From assembly GCA_002077045.2 (NCBI GenBank), contig KZ111174.1, forward strand, positions 220,883 through 284,882: 64,000 nucleotides of DNA, in the 5' to 3' direction. Positions within the stretch are counted from its first letter, which is position 1. Every line of letters begins with the position of its first letter. The DNA comes from Rachicladosporium sp. CCFEE 5018 (taxonomy: Eukaryota; Ascomycota; Dothideomycetes; Cladosporiales; Cladosporiaceae). This document shows, in pieces, positions 42,596 to 53,301 of this stretch. Below the pieces are notes generated by a model. It searched no databases, was not told the DNA's origin, and worked only from the letters and a program-made list of their open reading frames with translations. The position numbers were made by a program, and so were the translations under genes.

Positions 42596-42898
42596 GATGC
42601 ATGGGGCCACGGCCTGTAATGCAGAATGGCGACGTCGTCCGACTACGAGTTTCTTGGGCATTGGGTCGCCATTAGGTCGAGATGCACTGGTACTTACGTT
42701 GGCTCACAACGCTTGTTCAGAATCACAACACTGTGGCACACACCACGAAACATTGCGATTGCGATACGAGAGACTACAGCGCACTGCGCAAAGCAGGATG
42801 CGTAACGGCAAGCTCTATTTGTCCTGGGCTGGACTTCATCCAGAATTAGCGCATTCAGGGTCACTGTGATTATCGACATAGTCAGGTCTATCGAGAAG

Positions 42899-43205
42899 CT
42901 ATGCTATCTCCGTGACTCGGGAACCCGGCGCCGCCATGCCTTGCTCTGGCCAGCCATGCGACTCGATATCCTCCAACATGTGCAGTGTTCGTCTGGATCG
43001 GCGACGCGGCGGCAATGGCAGATCATTGTGGTGAAAGGACAGCATGGGTTGATTGTGGCCTGGCGCTGTCAGCTATTGTCGACTGACTGAAGGATTGGGT
43101 ACAGGACTCCCGGTTTCGATATCGAAGTGAGACGAAAAGTGTTGCCACGGCCAGTATAGATGCGATGAGGCCGAATAGGAGCTGGACGAGGGTGTCTTGC
43201 TCCAT
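42899..43205 (-). pseudogene. MDQDT-family copy B, canonical donor lost (possibly still spliced)
   Basis: Exon 1 starts at the second of two adjacent ATGs (43205) and reads M-E-Q-D-T, then the helix L-L-F-G-L-I-A-S-I-L-A to R-Y-R-N. The expected donor after 94 nt (43112) reads GGGAGT instead of GTAAGT. Exon 2 (42899-43059, exactly 161 nt, after GCGCCAG) has R-R-R-S-R-R, H-M-L-E-D-I-E, H-G-W-P-E and ends T-E-I-A. A GT nine bases downstream (43102) is also phase 1. If used, it adds three residues (87 aa) with a 43-nt intron, very short for this genome. Both open exons with a substituted donor suggest a recent lesion or a shifted donor. Confidence 0.68.
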
Positions 43206-44547
43206 CATCCTGGGAACGATATGACGACTTGGGCCACGGATCTGGCTAAGGGTTGGCGGGGAGGATGAGCGTTGTCAAGACTCGCTATGGTTCCGGGTTA
43301 TCGTCTAGATGTGGTCTGTTAGGACACGATCGCGAGCCTCGTTTGGTCTTGATTGTGTCCGTCGATAATGATGCGAAGCTCTGAGATGGGTGCGGAACTG
43401 CGATGTCTTCGACAGCAGTCGGTAGCAGACACAACTACAGCGCCGCCCTTCCTAGCATGAGTGTGCTTGACAGTATGCGACTGCCATGCTGTATGGATTG
43501 GACATGTGGTATAAAGGTTTGGTCAAAGATGGAGGGGACAATGTGGGATAGTCTGCAAGTGCGCCCAAATGGAGAGAGAAAGGACTACACTTAAGTAGCA
43601 GTTGCAGAGACTGTGTGGTGGCGTTATTCTAGCGTCCGTCAGCAGAGGCACTAAACAGTAGGACATAGTGCTGGAGCACAATAGGAGGTAACAAGAGGTG
43701 CTGATAAAGCACACATGCAACAAGAGGCAACAAGAAGTACCTTAGGTACGCTAAGATGGCACTTTCGTGGTCTACCGATGAGCCCTAAACCGTATTGAGG
43801 GTTCTCTTGCCGGACAATCGCGTGGCAGTGCTGGATGTGAGCTCAGTCCACCAATGTCTGTTAACCCTGCACTTGCATACGCCCTGCATGGCCGGTAGAT
43901 CTGAAGACCTTAGCCCAACCAATCACCACAGTCACCGACCAATGATCACAGAGGTGATCGGTCGACCTTGGCATCGTCTAAGTTGCAGATGAGGTTCCGC
44001 TTGCCAACGCCCAAGCTGTCTGGTGAGTTTGCGGGCAATGATGCGCGTACAGCACGGCGCCTACCTTAGTGCTTTGGCGGACGGAATCCGACGTACGAAT
44101 AACCTGGAGCTGCCGCTGCGGGAAGTCTTGAGCCGACCAGGTGGTGTCGAGATTTGCTGACATGTCTATATGTATGAAGTGGTGCCTGTGTGCGTTGAAA
44201 TTGAAGGTGCCTAAGGCAAATATGGGTGGATGTTCGCCGTGCGGCCCTCTTGAACTCAAATTCCCATATTGAGGGCAAGACTGTACGTCCACACAAGACT
44301 TTTTACTATACGTCAAGCACTTGTCCACATGGTAATGCGACTCTCTGGTTCCATGGTTTCTTGCCCGCAGCAGCATACACCACATCCGTCTCGGCTGAAG
44401 ACGTGGTATGGGCCGTAAGTAGTCGCGAGACCTGGATCATTGTGGGCTTGACTGAGTGAACGTAGTCCTGTGCCCGAGCTTTCGCGATTGCCTAGTCCAC
44501 CTCGAAGTTGGAGCAACAATGTAACGGGTCTAATTCGGTATAGATCG
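43206..44547. other. Intergenic, accessory region
   Basis: 1.3 kb between copies B and C. Short frames only (for example minus 43978-44385), none recognised. Confidence 0.45.
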
Positions 44548-44887
44548 TCAGAGCTCAATGATCCGAGGAGTTGGGACTGCGTGTCTTTGTTCTGGCCACT
44601 CAAGGATCTCGATGCCCTCCAAGATGTAGATCATCCGACGTGAGAGTCGTTGTGATCGAGACTGAGGTCGAGTCTCGTGGACGGGGAGGATCGGGTCCGC
44701 GTGGCGACCTGTACTCTGTCAGTCTCGGAAGGGTATGTGACAGGTCATTGATGGGTGTCATGGACATGGTGCCAAGGACGCAGAGAGACTTACGAATCCG
44801 ACTGCGCCAGGCGAAGTAGATCCCAATCAAAGCGAGTATACTCGCAATGACTCCAAAGATAAGTTGAATATTGGTATCCTGGTCCAT
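44548..44887 (-). CDS. MDQDT-family small membrane protein, copy C
   Basis: Exon 1 is 44794-44887 (94 nt), exon 2 is 44548-44708 (161 nt); the 85-nt phase-1 intron runs from GTAAGT to GTACAG, and the product is 84 aa. M-D-Q-D-T is followed by a helix I-F-G-V-I-A-S-I-L-A-L-I-G-I-Y and A-W-R-S-R-I. Exon 2 has D-P-I-L-P-V-H, a Ser/Arg/Gln spacer, L-S-R-R, I-L-E-G-I-E and E-W-P-E, and ends I-I-E-L. It is more diverged from A and B than they are from each other, and closer to D in the helix (Q-L-I-F-G-V) and the D/S-P-x-L-P-V-H block. All splice signals are canonical. Function unknown. Confidence 0.8.
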
Positions 44888-45250
44888 CGACGAGTCGGGC
44901 CTTGGTCAGAGCTCGCGTGGAAGTCTGCACAGCTCTTGATGGTTGCGAGGTGGTCCGGTGCGGCCGATCGTCTGTCGATGACAATGGCGCACGAGAGCTA
45001 GCCTTGATGGGCGGGTTGTAGCAATCTTGTCAATGCGGTGACTGTCTGCGACTGAAGAGGAAAGGGCTCGGAGATATGGTACAAAATGGCGATGAAGCCG
45101 AAAGCAGATCACGTTGGATATATGGGACCCAATATATACTTACCCAGATTGTGGCCATGAAATTGCATACCCACTGACCGCAGAGCAATACACGCCACGC
45201 GATCGAGCGGCAACAACCTGTCGAGGCATCTTACTTCCGCAGACCGACTT

Positions 45251-45416
45251 GCCTCATACCGTTCAGTATGCGTAGGAGGAGTGGCGAGCGCGAAAGTCAG
45301 CTGTGGCAACTAGCCAGAGGGCCGTAGCATGCAAGTGCAAGTTGCGTGCATCCGTTTCATCGTGGCAGAGTTGGTCGCCACATACACTTCAGTATGCGCA
45401 GGTGGAGTGGCGAGCG
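45251..45416. repeat. 40-bp direct repeat, two copies 126 bp apart
   Basis: Copies at 45251-45290 and 45377-45416 share ttcagtatgcg, then agg and ggagtggcgagcg with a few substitutions. The sequence between them is unique. Confidence 0.7.
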
Positions 45417-45470
45417 TCAGCGGCGAGAGATTCGACCGTGCATGCAGAATTGGCTTGGCATTTGACGCTC

Positions 45471-45550
45471 GCCACACTACTTCCCATTGCCACACTACAT
45501 TACACTTCCATTGCCACACTATTGACGCGATTCGATTGCTCGCCACACTA
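45471..45550. repeat. Short GCCACACTA repeat cluster
   Basis: Four copies of GCCACACTA occur within 80 bp; two are in an identical 13-mer (cattgccacacta at 45485 and 45509) and two follow ctc (45471 and 45542). The rest of the unit is diverged. Confidence 0.6.
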
Positions 45551-45970
45551 ATACACATACTACGTGCCCTCTCAGAGATTCACTGAGTGGCCCATGCTAT
45601 GGCGCCTGAGGTCCATATGCATGATTCGACGCTGCGCGGCGAAGCAGCGTGATGTGGACGTCACTATCGCCGCCTAATATTTGGCCGGTGCAAGAGCTCA
45701 AAAGCTCCATTGCCACGCCTGTATTCTTATCACATCTCTGCCCAACCAGATATACTCTAGCTTAGACCCGCCACTAAGGCTATGTGGATTTCTTGCGAAG
45801 TGGTGCGTGTTCCGATGCGAGGCCATTGATCGATCGGCAATCTCTCACCATCCGAGGTAGTAACGCGAAGCCGGTCCGACCACAGCAACTACTGCTGCAG
45901 TCCCGGAAGTGCACTGTCCTCCAGCCGTCTAGTATCTGACAGCTGCTCATGACCCGTCGTTCCTCTCACC

Positions 45971-48900
45971 TCAAGGCCCGACCTTGAACTCCAGCCTGAT
46001 CCCCATAGCAGCCAATTCCACGTCGAGATACCTCAACACGCCTGGCACAGCGACAACAGTCACGTCCTCGCCTCCAAGCCACTTCTGCCCACTCCGGTCC
46101 TCCCAGGCCTCGCTCTTGCTCTCCACCACACCCTTGACCTTCCGACTACATCTTCGACATCTCACGCGATTGGCTTCGACACCCCTACTGCGCGTGTACT
46201 GCCCGGCATACGAAGGCTGTGTGCTCAAGAATGAGCCACAGGACTTACAAATCCAAGCTTTCGTGTAGTCGGAGCAATTCAGCAGTCGGTCCTGGAGAAG
46301 GAAGGCCGTACCGTGAGCGAGGAGCGCGTCTCGTTCCATCTCGCCGACTCGAATACCGCCACCCTTTGATCGACCCTTGATCGGCTGGCCGGTGAGAGGC
46401 GTGACAGGACCGGTAGTCCGGACTTGGAACTTATCGTTCACCATGTGTCGAAGACGCTGATAGTAGACCACACCGACGTAGATATCTGCGCCAAGCTCCT
46501 CACCAGTGATGCCGGAGTACATTGGTTCATTACCGTAGAAGTTGTAGCCAGCGCGCTTGAGCTGGTGACCGAAGTATTCAACAGCTGTCTCACCTTCGTG
46601 ATCCTTGAACTTGAAAGGCGTCGAGTCCTGAGCCATGCCGTGCAGTGCGCCGGATTTACCAGCCAGGGACTCGACGAACATACCGATTGTCATCCGGGAG
46701 GGGAACGCGTGAGGATTAATGATGATGTCTGGTTGCATGCCTGACTCGGAGAAGGGCATGTCGACCATCGGCCACTTCTGACTGAGCACACCTTTCTGAC
46801 CATGGCGAGAAGAAAACTTGTCGCCGATGACTGGCGACCGAGGGAGACGAAGCCGTATGCTGAGAGCTTGACAAGGCTCGTTGGACCCCGTCTCATTACC
46901 GATGAGCTTGATCTCCTCGATGTAAGCTTCTTCGGGGTCTTTGTACCTGTGCAGGTGAGTTATACCGTCCCGGTTGATGTAGTCGCCCGTGATTGGGTCT
47001 TTAACCACTGTGTGTGAGGCCGCGATGATGTCGCCCATTTTGACCTTGACACCGATCAATGCTAGACCGTCCGTATCAAGCGTGTCCTTCCACTGCGATT
47101 TGACGACCCCGCCCTCGGCGAAGCCAAACATGTTGGTAACGACCGTACTTCGACTTCGATTCTTGTTCTCTTCTGTGAGGTCTAGCTTCTTGGTCTTGTA
47201 TATAGTGCCGTGTCCGAAGCCGCGCTCATGAGCGGACTTGTTCAATATCATAGCATCGTCCATGTCGTACCCTGTGTATGAGATGACAGCGACCACGGCG
47301 TTGGCGCCGTTTGGGAAGTTGTCGAGACCGTATTCATTATGCAACGGTGGTCGCACGACTGGTGTCTGCCCTGTCTGCAGCTTGTACGATTTGTTATCCG
47401 TGCGATACTTCAATGCAGTACCTGGTGTACCCATAGTCTGCTTCCCCATCTGACACTGGTACATGTTCCTTGGCGACTGATTGAACTCGGAGAAAGGTGT
47501 CTGGTTCGCAACGATCGAGAGAATGTCAGTAGGATCATACTCAACATGCGTCGAGTCGCCAGACGTGATTTCTAGCTCAGTACATGCGATCGACATGAAG
47601 GGCTGCTCGAATGGTCCGACAAAGTCCTCCTTCTCCAAAGGCAGATACTTGACCGGACGCACCATACGTGCAACAGTGGAGAACATAAATACGCCAGGGA
47701 ATTGACCGCCGGTTGAGGGAGGGATGTAGCCGACTTCGAGCTGTGCCGGCACGCCATGGCTGCCCTCGACCTTCCAATGTCGTATTGTGTCGGCAATGAC
47801 CTTCGCTTGCTTCTCTGAGCAGTACCCAAGCAGCTTGCCATCAAGCTGTATAGGCATGTGTTCCTCGACAGTGGCCATAGATCCGCTGTTTACACCAAGA
47901 GTTGCAAGTACCTTGCTCATCTGCGAGACATCCGACTCAGTAGTCACTATTCTGCATTTGTGTGCAAGATGATTGAGCAGCCCGCAAGGCGAGCCATCGG
48001 GTGTATGCACTGGACACAAAAAGCCCCAGCTCTCGGGCAAGAGCTTCCGCACGGTCGTGGTCTTCAACTGGGCAAAGAAGCTACCTCTGTGAACCATTCG
48101 GAAATGACTGATGAAGCGATAGAAGTTGATCTTCTCGGCAACAACGGTAAACCCAGACGTCTGTTGCAGATCTAACCCACTAGGACTCACCAGATTACCA
48201 GTCGAGAGAAAGTAGTCCAGCGCTTGGCCTAGATTCTCATTCGTCTTCCGGATAGTCTTGGTGAGAAAGTCCCGTTCGAAGTCTTTGCTCGTGAAAGCAG
48301 GGTACTGATTCTGACGTCCCCAGTCTCGTAAAGCGACTCCTATGGACAGCAGCCACTCATCTATTCGCTCTTTGATGATCATGCCATACAGTGCGCCGGG
48401 TAGAAGGATCTCCTGGTTCTGTACTGCATCAGGATTGTCGATCGCACACTCGCCTTCGACCAAAGCATACAGCTTGCGCACCATGAAGATCAGCATGCGA
48501 AACTTGTCGCTACTGCTCTCTTCTGTGACGTAGTGCGATCCAAGGTGAGGAAGTACGATCTTCCGCAAGAACTCGGTACCAACATCATGATCACTCATAT
48601 CGCCGGGCACGTTCAGCACAGGCCTGAACTTCGAGCCCAGGTATGCTCGAGTACTCGATCGACCAAAGAAGTTGTAGCCCTTGTACGTTCGTAACAGCAG
48701 CTCTACCCGGTCGATGACGAATTGCTTGCTCTCCAGTTGATCGGCATCCAGTCGTCCGAGTACGCCTTCATATATCTCGCGATCCGTCGTCTCAACAAGC
48801 GCCTTCAGCACCATCATGACCGGCACCAGGAACTCGTTTTTCCTCCACGAGAATCTGAATGTCACATTCCCGTCGCTCAGATAATGCAACACGTTCGTCT

Positions 48901-49612
48901 GCGATGTCTGATCCGGACGGACTGACCGTATCTGTATCCCGTACTTGGTGTATGTGTTGCCTCTTCCCACGAAGGACGGACGGATGATCGCCATCGGGTA
49001 GTTCCGTCTGTTCACCACCAGCATTCGTATAAGCTTCTCAATGCCGTTGACAACAAAATATCCTCCAAGCTCCTCTGTCTCTTCCCGCCGGTCAATCAGC
49101 TGTTTAGGCGTCAGACCTTCCAGATGACACCGATTCGACCGCAGCATGATTGGCACATAGCCGAAGTCCCGCACACTCTCCTTCCATGGTCCGTCGTTGA
49201 CTCGAAGCTCCACGCGACCTCGGAAGCGACCTCGATATGTGACGTGCCGTTCTCTGCACTCCACTGGTAGGATCTCGCGCTTTGTTGCTTCAACCTTGTT
49301 GGTGGGTGGCAATTGGCTCTTTTCCATGAAGACTTCTCGTACGCGGATCTGGAGCCTGTTGCGAGGTTCCTCCGAGGGTTCCAGCGGGTTGCCATCCAAG
49401 AAGGTCTTGGTGCCGATGTCCTGGAGTGCATGGTGGAGTTGACCGTTGGGTACAAATATCGAGTTGTAGGATTGGACATGAGGCGCTATTGCTCGTGCTA
49501 GCGAAGGGTATGCTGTCTTGTCTGCTGGTGGCTTTCGGAAGAGCTTATGTCGCTTGAGGGTATCGAATTGGGTGCCCCATGTTAGCTCTGGTGACGTCGC
49601 TGAGGGTGCCAT
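45971..49612 (-). CDS. RPA135: RNA polymerase I second-largest subunit
   Basis: Intronless, 1213 aa, against 1203 in yeast. The catalytic beta-like subunit of Pol I that makes the 35S pre-rRNA in the nucleolus. The Pol I form is told by R-G-S-F-F-A-Q-L-K-T-T-T-V-R-K-L-L-P-E-S-W-G-F-L-C-P-V-H-T-P-D-G-S-P-C-G-L-L (Pol II has a different block). The hybrid-binding region has G-Y-D-M-D-D-A and K-S-A-H-E-R-G, and the switch/clamp part has G-D-K-F-S-S-R-H-G-Q-K-G. The C-terminal zinc ribbon is C-K-S-C-G then C-R-R-C. The N-terminus is complete. Divergent from ARL8. Confidence 0.96.
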   Translation of the reverse strand: MAPSATSPELTWGTQFDTLKRHKLFRKPPADKTAYPSLARAIAPHVQSYNSIFVPNGQLHHALQDIGTKTFLDGNPLEPSEEPRNRLQIRVREVFMEKSQLPPTNKVEATKREILPVECRERHVTYRGRFRGRVELRVNDGPWKESVRDFGYVPIMLRSNRCHLEGLTPKQLIDRREETEELGGYFVVNGIEKLIRMLVVNRRNYPMAIIRPSFVGRGNTYTKYGIQIRSVRPDQTSQTNVLHYLSDGNVTFRFSWRKNEFLVPVMMVLKALVETTDREIYEGVLGRLDADQLESKQFVIDRVELLLRTYKGYNFFGRSSTRAYLGSKFRPVLNVPGDMSDHDVGTEFLRKIVLPHLGSHYVTEESSSDKFRMLIFMVRKLYALVEGECAIDNPDAVQNQEILLPGALYGMIIKERIDEWLLSIGVALRDWGRQNQYPAFTSKDFERDFLTKTIRKTNENLGQALDYFLSTGNLVSPSGLDLQQTSGFTVVAEKINFYRFISHFRMVHRGSFFAQLKTTTVRKLLPESWGFLCPVHTPDGSPCGLLNHLAHKCRIVTTESDVSQMSKVLATLGVNSGSMATVEEHMPIQLDGKLLGYCSEKQAKVIADTIRHWKVEGSHGVPAQLEVGYIPPSTGGQFPGVFMFSTVARMVRPVKYLPLEKEDFVGPFEQPFMSIACTELEITSGDSTHVEYDPTDILSIVANQTPFSEFNQSPRNMYQCQMGKQTMGTPGTALKYRTDNKSYKLQTGQTPVVRPPLHNEYGLDNFPNGANAVVAVISYTGYDMDDAMILNKSAHERGFGHGTIYKTKKLDLTEENKNRSRSTVVTNMFGFAEGGVVKSQWKDTLDTDGLALIGVKVKMGDIIAASHTVVKDPITGDYINRDGITHLHRYKDPEEAYIEEIKLIGNETGSNEPCQALSIRLRLPRSPVIGDKFSSRHGQKGVLSQKWPMVDMPFSESGMQPDIIINPHAFPSRMTIGMFVESLAGKSGALHGMAQDSTPFKFKDHEGETAVEYFGHQLKRAGYNFYGNEPMYSGITGEELGADIYVGVVYYQRLRHMVNDKFQVRTTGPVTPLTGQPIKGRSKGGGIRVGEMERDALLAHGTAFLLQDRLLNCSDYTKAWICKSCGSFLSTQPSYAGQYTRSRGVEANRVRCRRCSRKVKGVVESKSEAWEDRSGQKWLGGEDVTVVAVPGVLRYLDVELAAMGIRLEFKVGP

Positions 49613-50519
49613 GGTATGCTGCAGCGGATGAAAATTAACGAGAGTCTAGATTACAGCGCGGCGATCCATCATCACTATGCGCCGTAACTCCAAGTCAGAT
49701 GTCAAGTGCAGTGTCGTCTGGACATAGATGAGTTCTTCCAGACTTTTGTCAAGCTCTCAGAAAATCTTCGGACATTCAGATGCCGAAGTATCGATAAGGC
49801 TCGGCCTCGGCCGCCTCCCGCAGGTCCCACGCTTGCACCTTCCATCACTCTGCCAAGCCTTGACGATATCGGGGGACTGTGCAACGACAACGTGATCCGG
49901 TACTCCATCAGCCTGTCCCGTGTGTACGAGAAGCCATGGAACGCCGTCTCGTCTCACCTGGCGGCGGCAACACAGCACGATCGGCACAGAGGTGGCGGCG
50001 ACGGACCGGAATCGGCTCGTGTAGCGATCACTAGAACGAGCGACAGCGTTTCAGATCTGTGCCACTTTTCTTTCGCGCGCGTTTCGCTGCCGACCGGTGT
50101 GTATGCGAGGTGATGGTGAGTCTCTGCAAATGGTGGTCTTTACTTCTATTTCTACCAAGTGAAGTCTCCAAGCTATCGCATCTTTACCCGTCCGGTAGCT
50201 CACAGCACCAATTCCCTCCCCCGCGGATCCAGTCCAACCGCCCCGCACATCCACCTGCACATTCGCCAAGCGCGCCTTCCAAAACACTTCCAGTCCACTC
50301 GTTACTCATCTGCATTGCACCACCAAACCAGGGAACCTTGCCTCTTGCTTTCAGTCAAGACAGTGCTAGTTGTGACTTGCAGTGGTTCCGTCCGGCCGCG
50401 CACCGTACCTTCTTTTTCGCCAACTGCTAGACCCACTGCCACGAGAGGCGCAGTAGCTTTCGCGAACCCGCCATAGGCTCCCAGACCATCAACAGCGAAC
50501 TCGCTGGAGCGCGATCAGG
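49613..50519. promoter_or_regulatory. Divergent intergenic region, RPA135 / ARL8
   Basis: 907 bp between the two starts. Only short frames; no known site identified. Confidence 0.4.
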
Positions 50520-51433
50520 ATGGCGGGTATCTTTAGGCGGCTGTATGATTGGCTCTTGAGCCTGTTCTGGTATGTTTTCTGATGGTGTAGTCGTGAGTGG
50601 CGGTGAGAACTGATGAAGTCGTTGCCTGAACTTGCTTCATCGAGGGATATGCATCCATTGATATTCGTCCGATGAGAATGACGCGCCATGTACTGATGTT
50701 CTTGCAGGGCGACCGAGATGGACATCACCATGATCGGTCTGCAAAATGCCGGGAAGACGTCACTATTGCGGGTGCTGGCGGTGAGTTATTGCAAACCCCC
50801 ATATTAAATCCGATACTGATGACTGCGACAGGGCGGCGAGTTCACCATCGAGTATGTTGTCGCACTAAGTGCCCTCGTGTGTGCCTCATATTGACATGAT
50901 CGCTAGCTCGATACCGACAGTAGGCTTCAACATGAAGCGAGTCCAGAAAGGCCATGTGACCCTCAAGTGGTGAGGATCTTCCACGCTCGTTGACTCCACC
51001 GAGGGGCTAGGTCAACGTTGTGATGCTGACAGCACGCAGCTGGGATCTCGGAGGACAGCCGCGTTTTCGATCGATGTGGGAGCGATATTGCCGCGGCGTC
51101 AATGCCATTGTGTAAGTCCCTGCGATAGCCGCCTGTGCTCCAATATACTGACAGCGCAGATACATCGTCGACTCGGCGGATAAGGAGGCGCTGCCCGTCG
51201 CCAAAGAGGAGCTTCACATTCTGCTCGAGAAGCCGGCGATGGAGGGCATCCCGCTCCTCGTCCTCGGAAACAAGTCCGATATCCCAGGCCATCTCAATGT
51301 CGATCAGATTATTGAGGCTCTCGATCTCAAGCGTGTGACGCATCGGGAGGTGTCCTGCTACGGTATCAGTGCGAAGGAAGAGACCAACCTTGATGCTGTG
51401 CTGCAATGGCTCATTGCGAGAGCTAGCAAGTGA
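50520..51433 (+). CDS. ARL8: Arf-like small GTPase Arl8
   Basis: Six exons: 50520-50569, 50708-50780, 50832-50851 (20 nt), 50907-50969, 51040-51111 and 51160-51433; the product is 183 aa. Arl8 is a lysosome/vacuole-associated GTPase that links these organelles to transport machinery. The N-terminus M-A-G-I-F-R-R-L-Y-D-W-L is an amphipathic helix as in Arl8. G1 is G-L-Q-N-A-G-K-T (residues 27-34), then D-S-I-P-T-V-G-F-N-M, G3 W-D-L-G-G-Q-P-R-F-R-S-M-W-E-R-Y, and G4 N-K-S-D. The W-E-R-Y-C-R-G-V block is diagnostic of Arl8. All six exons join in phase with good GT/AG ends. The family is strongly conserved, so this intron-rich structure is probably ancestral. Confidence 0.95.
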
Positions 51434-52647
51434 GCGGCCGACTTTGTAGAGTCTACGACAATGACCACATCATACGACACCACGACCGCATAGCGATCTG
51501 CATCCCCTACGACTTTACCTGCTCATGAAGATGTATGACAGCGCGGAGAGCTGCGTGCCAGCAATGGCTAAGGGAGCTCTGGATCTCTTTTGTTCTTGCT
51601 TACGGCCAGTGGGCGGTATGTTTTACGCAGCAAGTGCGGGAGTATCTCTTCCTTTGGGAAATGGAAACGGAGCGTAGTAGATGAGAGATGAGCATAAGAG
51701 TACAGTAGCAATGCTTCTTCAAGGAATTCGTTCCGTCAGGCAGTTCGTCTGAGAACTGTTTCTGTGCTCCAGCATTCGGTCTCACTCGGTGTCGTGATTG
51801 TTGTGAAAGTCATGCTTTCCCCAGCGTGTTCCTTGGACCAACGTCTCCAGTCCGGCCACTCTCTGGGAGCATCGCAAGCATTGCGCCAGGTGCTCCCACC
51901 TCGCGCATGGAGGAGAGAAGATGAGGGAAGTCAAATTCCAACTCACTTCAAAATTCCTTCCAAACACCTACCTCTCGCACAGACCCAATGCCAGCGCATA
52001 CCTCTCGACATCGTGTCCTTGCGCGATGATTGGCTGTGTTTTCTGACAGCTCATGCACGCTGAGCTGGCAGTCGCAAGGAGCTGCTTTGAGCCTAGCGAG
52101 GAAAGTGGAGAGTGAAGGCCGAGCCAGATTCTCGCCGCGCGATCCTTGCTGCGAGAGTTTGGCTTGGGTGCACGTCATCTTGAAGATCACTGTGGCGGAG
52201 ATGCCCTCGGGGAGAGGAGTAAGATAATTGCGATGGAATTATTGTTACGAACACGCCGTGAGGCTGTGGAGGTATCGCTCGAGTGAAGCGAATGCGCTCT
52301 CAACGTGCGTATGACATGAAAATCATGCCTCGCAAATACCATCTCTGTGCAGACTAGATTTGCGAGACCGCGTGGTCGCCGTGATCAGATGTGTGGCTGA
52401 GTGCTGCGCATCGAACGTTCACGCCAAGCGATTACCTTCGGCACCAAGCTTGACCTCGTCATCCGGCGTACAAAGACCTGACCATTTGCCATCTACGACT
52501 TCTACCACTTTTCACATCTAATTATCTCTGTCGCACTGTGGAAATCACCAACGCGCCTAAACGCGACCTATCCTGCGAATTTACCGTCGTGCGACAAATT
52601 GCGACCAGATCTTCGAAGACAGGGCCTCGCGTGCGATCACAGCCAAG
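51434..52647. other. Intergenic
   Basis: 1.2 kb between ARL8 and the RCR-family gene, both plus strand. No gene, tRNA or repeat recognised. Confidence 0.5.
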
Positions 52648-53301
52648 ATGCCTGCGCTCGTAACAAGACAGTATAACAACAACAACAATAGGTATGATCC
52701 ACCTCCACATACGGGAGAGCTGTGAGAGTCGTTGGCAACGCGCTCGGCCATTCTTGCGAGCCCCTGTACAGCGCAGTCACGGCTCATAACATCAAACACT
52801 GACGTTATCCCCTCCTAGCAATTGCTACTATGATGCCTACGGCCGAACCCGATGCAACAGCGCCTGGAGCAATTGGGCCCGCTGGCTAGTCCTCGCCCTG
52901 ATTATCCTCTTCGCATTTTTCATCTTCTTCGTCTTCTCGTAAGTTTGCGACTTTCCGCCATGTCGCATACCCACAACCTCTAACAGGCCCATCACAGCTG
53001 CATCACCGCCCGTCGCCGTCGCAAGGCAGGACACATGCCCTACCGTGGCACCGGATGGACACTCGGTCGCACCCCGGCCGGCCACGCGCCAGCGCAGTAC
53101 AACGGCGCGGCGCCGCAGTACGGCAATCAGCAAAACCAGCAGCCGTACTACAATAATAGCAACAACCCACCTCCAGCTTACGGCCAGGGCGCAAATGCTG
53201 GGTACTATGGAAACAACAACCCCATCGAGTTGCAGCAACCGCAGCAAGCGTACGGAGGAGCGTATGCGCCGCCTAAGGGGCCGCCACCTGTCGTGAGGTA
53301 G
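52648..53301 (+). CDS. RCR-family membrane protein (Congo-red resistance/chitin regulation)
   Basis: Exons 52648-52691, 52819-52938 and 52998-53301; introns of 127 and 59 nt. The product is 155 aa. A short Asn-rich N-terminus leads to C-Y-Y-D-A-Y-G-R and N-W-A-R-W, then one transmembrane helix (about residues 36-55). R-R-R-R-K-A-G-H and P-Y-R-G-T-G-W follow directly, the core signature of the fungal RCR proteins (yeast Rcr1/Rcr2). The tail is Pro/Gln/Tyr/Asn-rich with P-P-P-A-Y, a PPxY-type motif for Rsp5/Nedd4 ligases. Yeast Rcr1 acts in the ER/endosomal system and reduces chitin deposition; the role here is by family. Its single-TM, basic-patch build is superficially like the MDQDT proteins nearby, but the sequences are unrelated. 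Confidence 0.9.

Larger units (their letters stand above)
44888..45970. other. Intergenic, accessory region with short repeats
   Basis: 1.1 kb up to the RPA135 3' end. It holds a 40-bp direct repeat and several copies of a GCCACACTA word (see repeat entries). No gene recognised. Confidence 0.5.

Noticed and set aside
43978..44385. 135-codon minus-strand frame between copies B and C
   Set aside because: No similarity to the family exons and no domain.
52648..53301. RCR-family gene as a sixth member of the MDQDT family
   Set aside because: It shares the single-TM plus basic-patch layout but has the RCR signature (GR...W..W, RRRRK, P-Y-x-G-T-G-W) and different intron phases.
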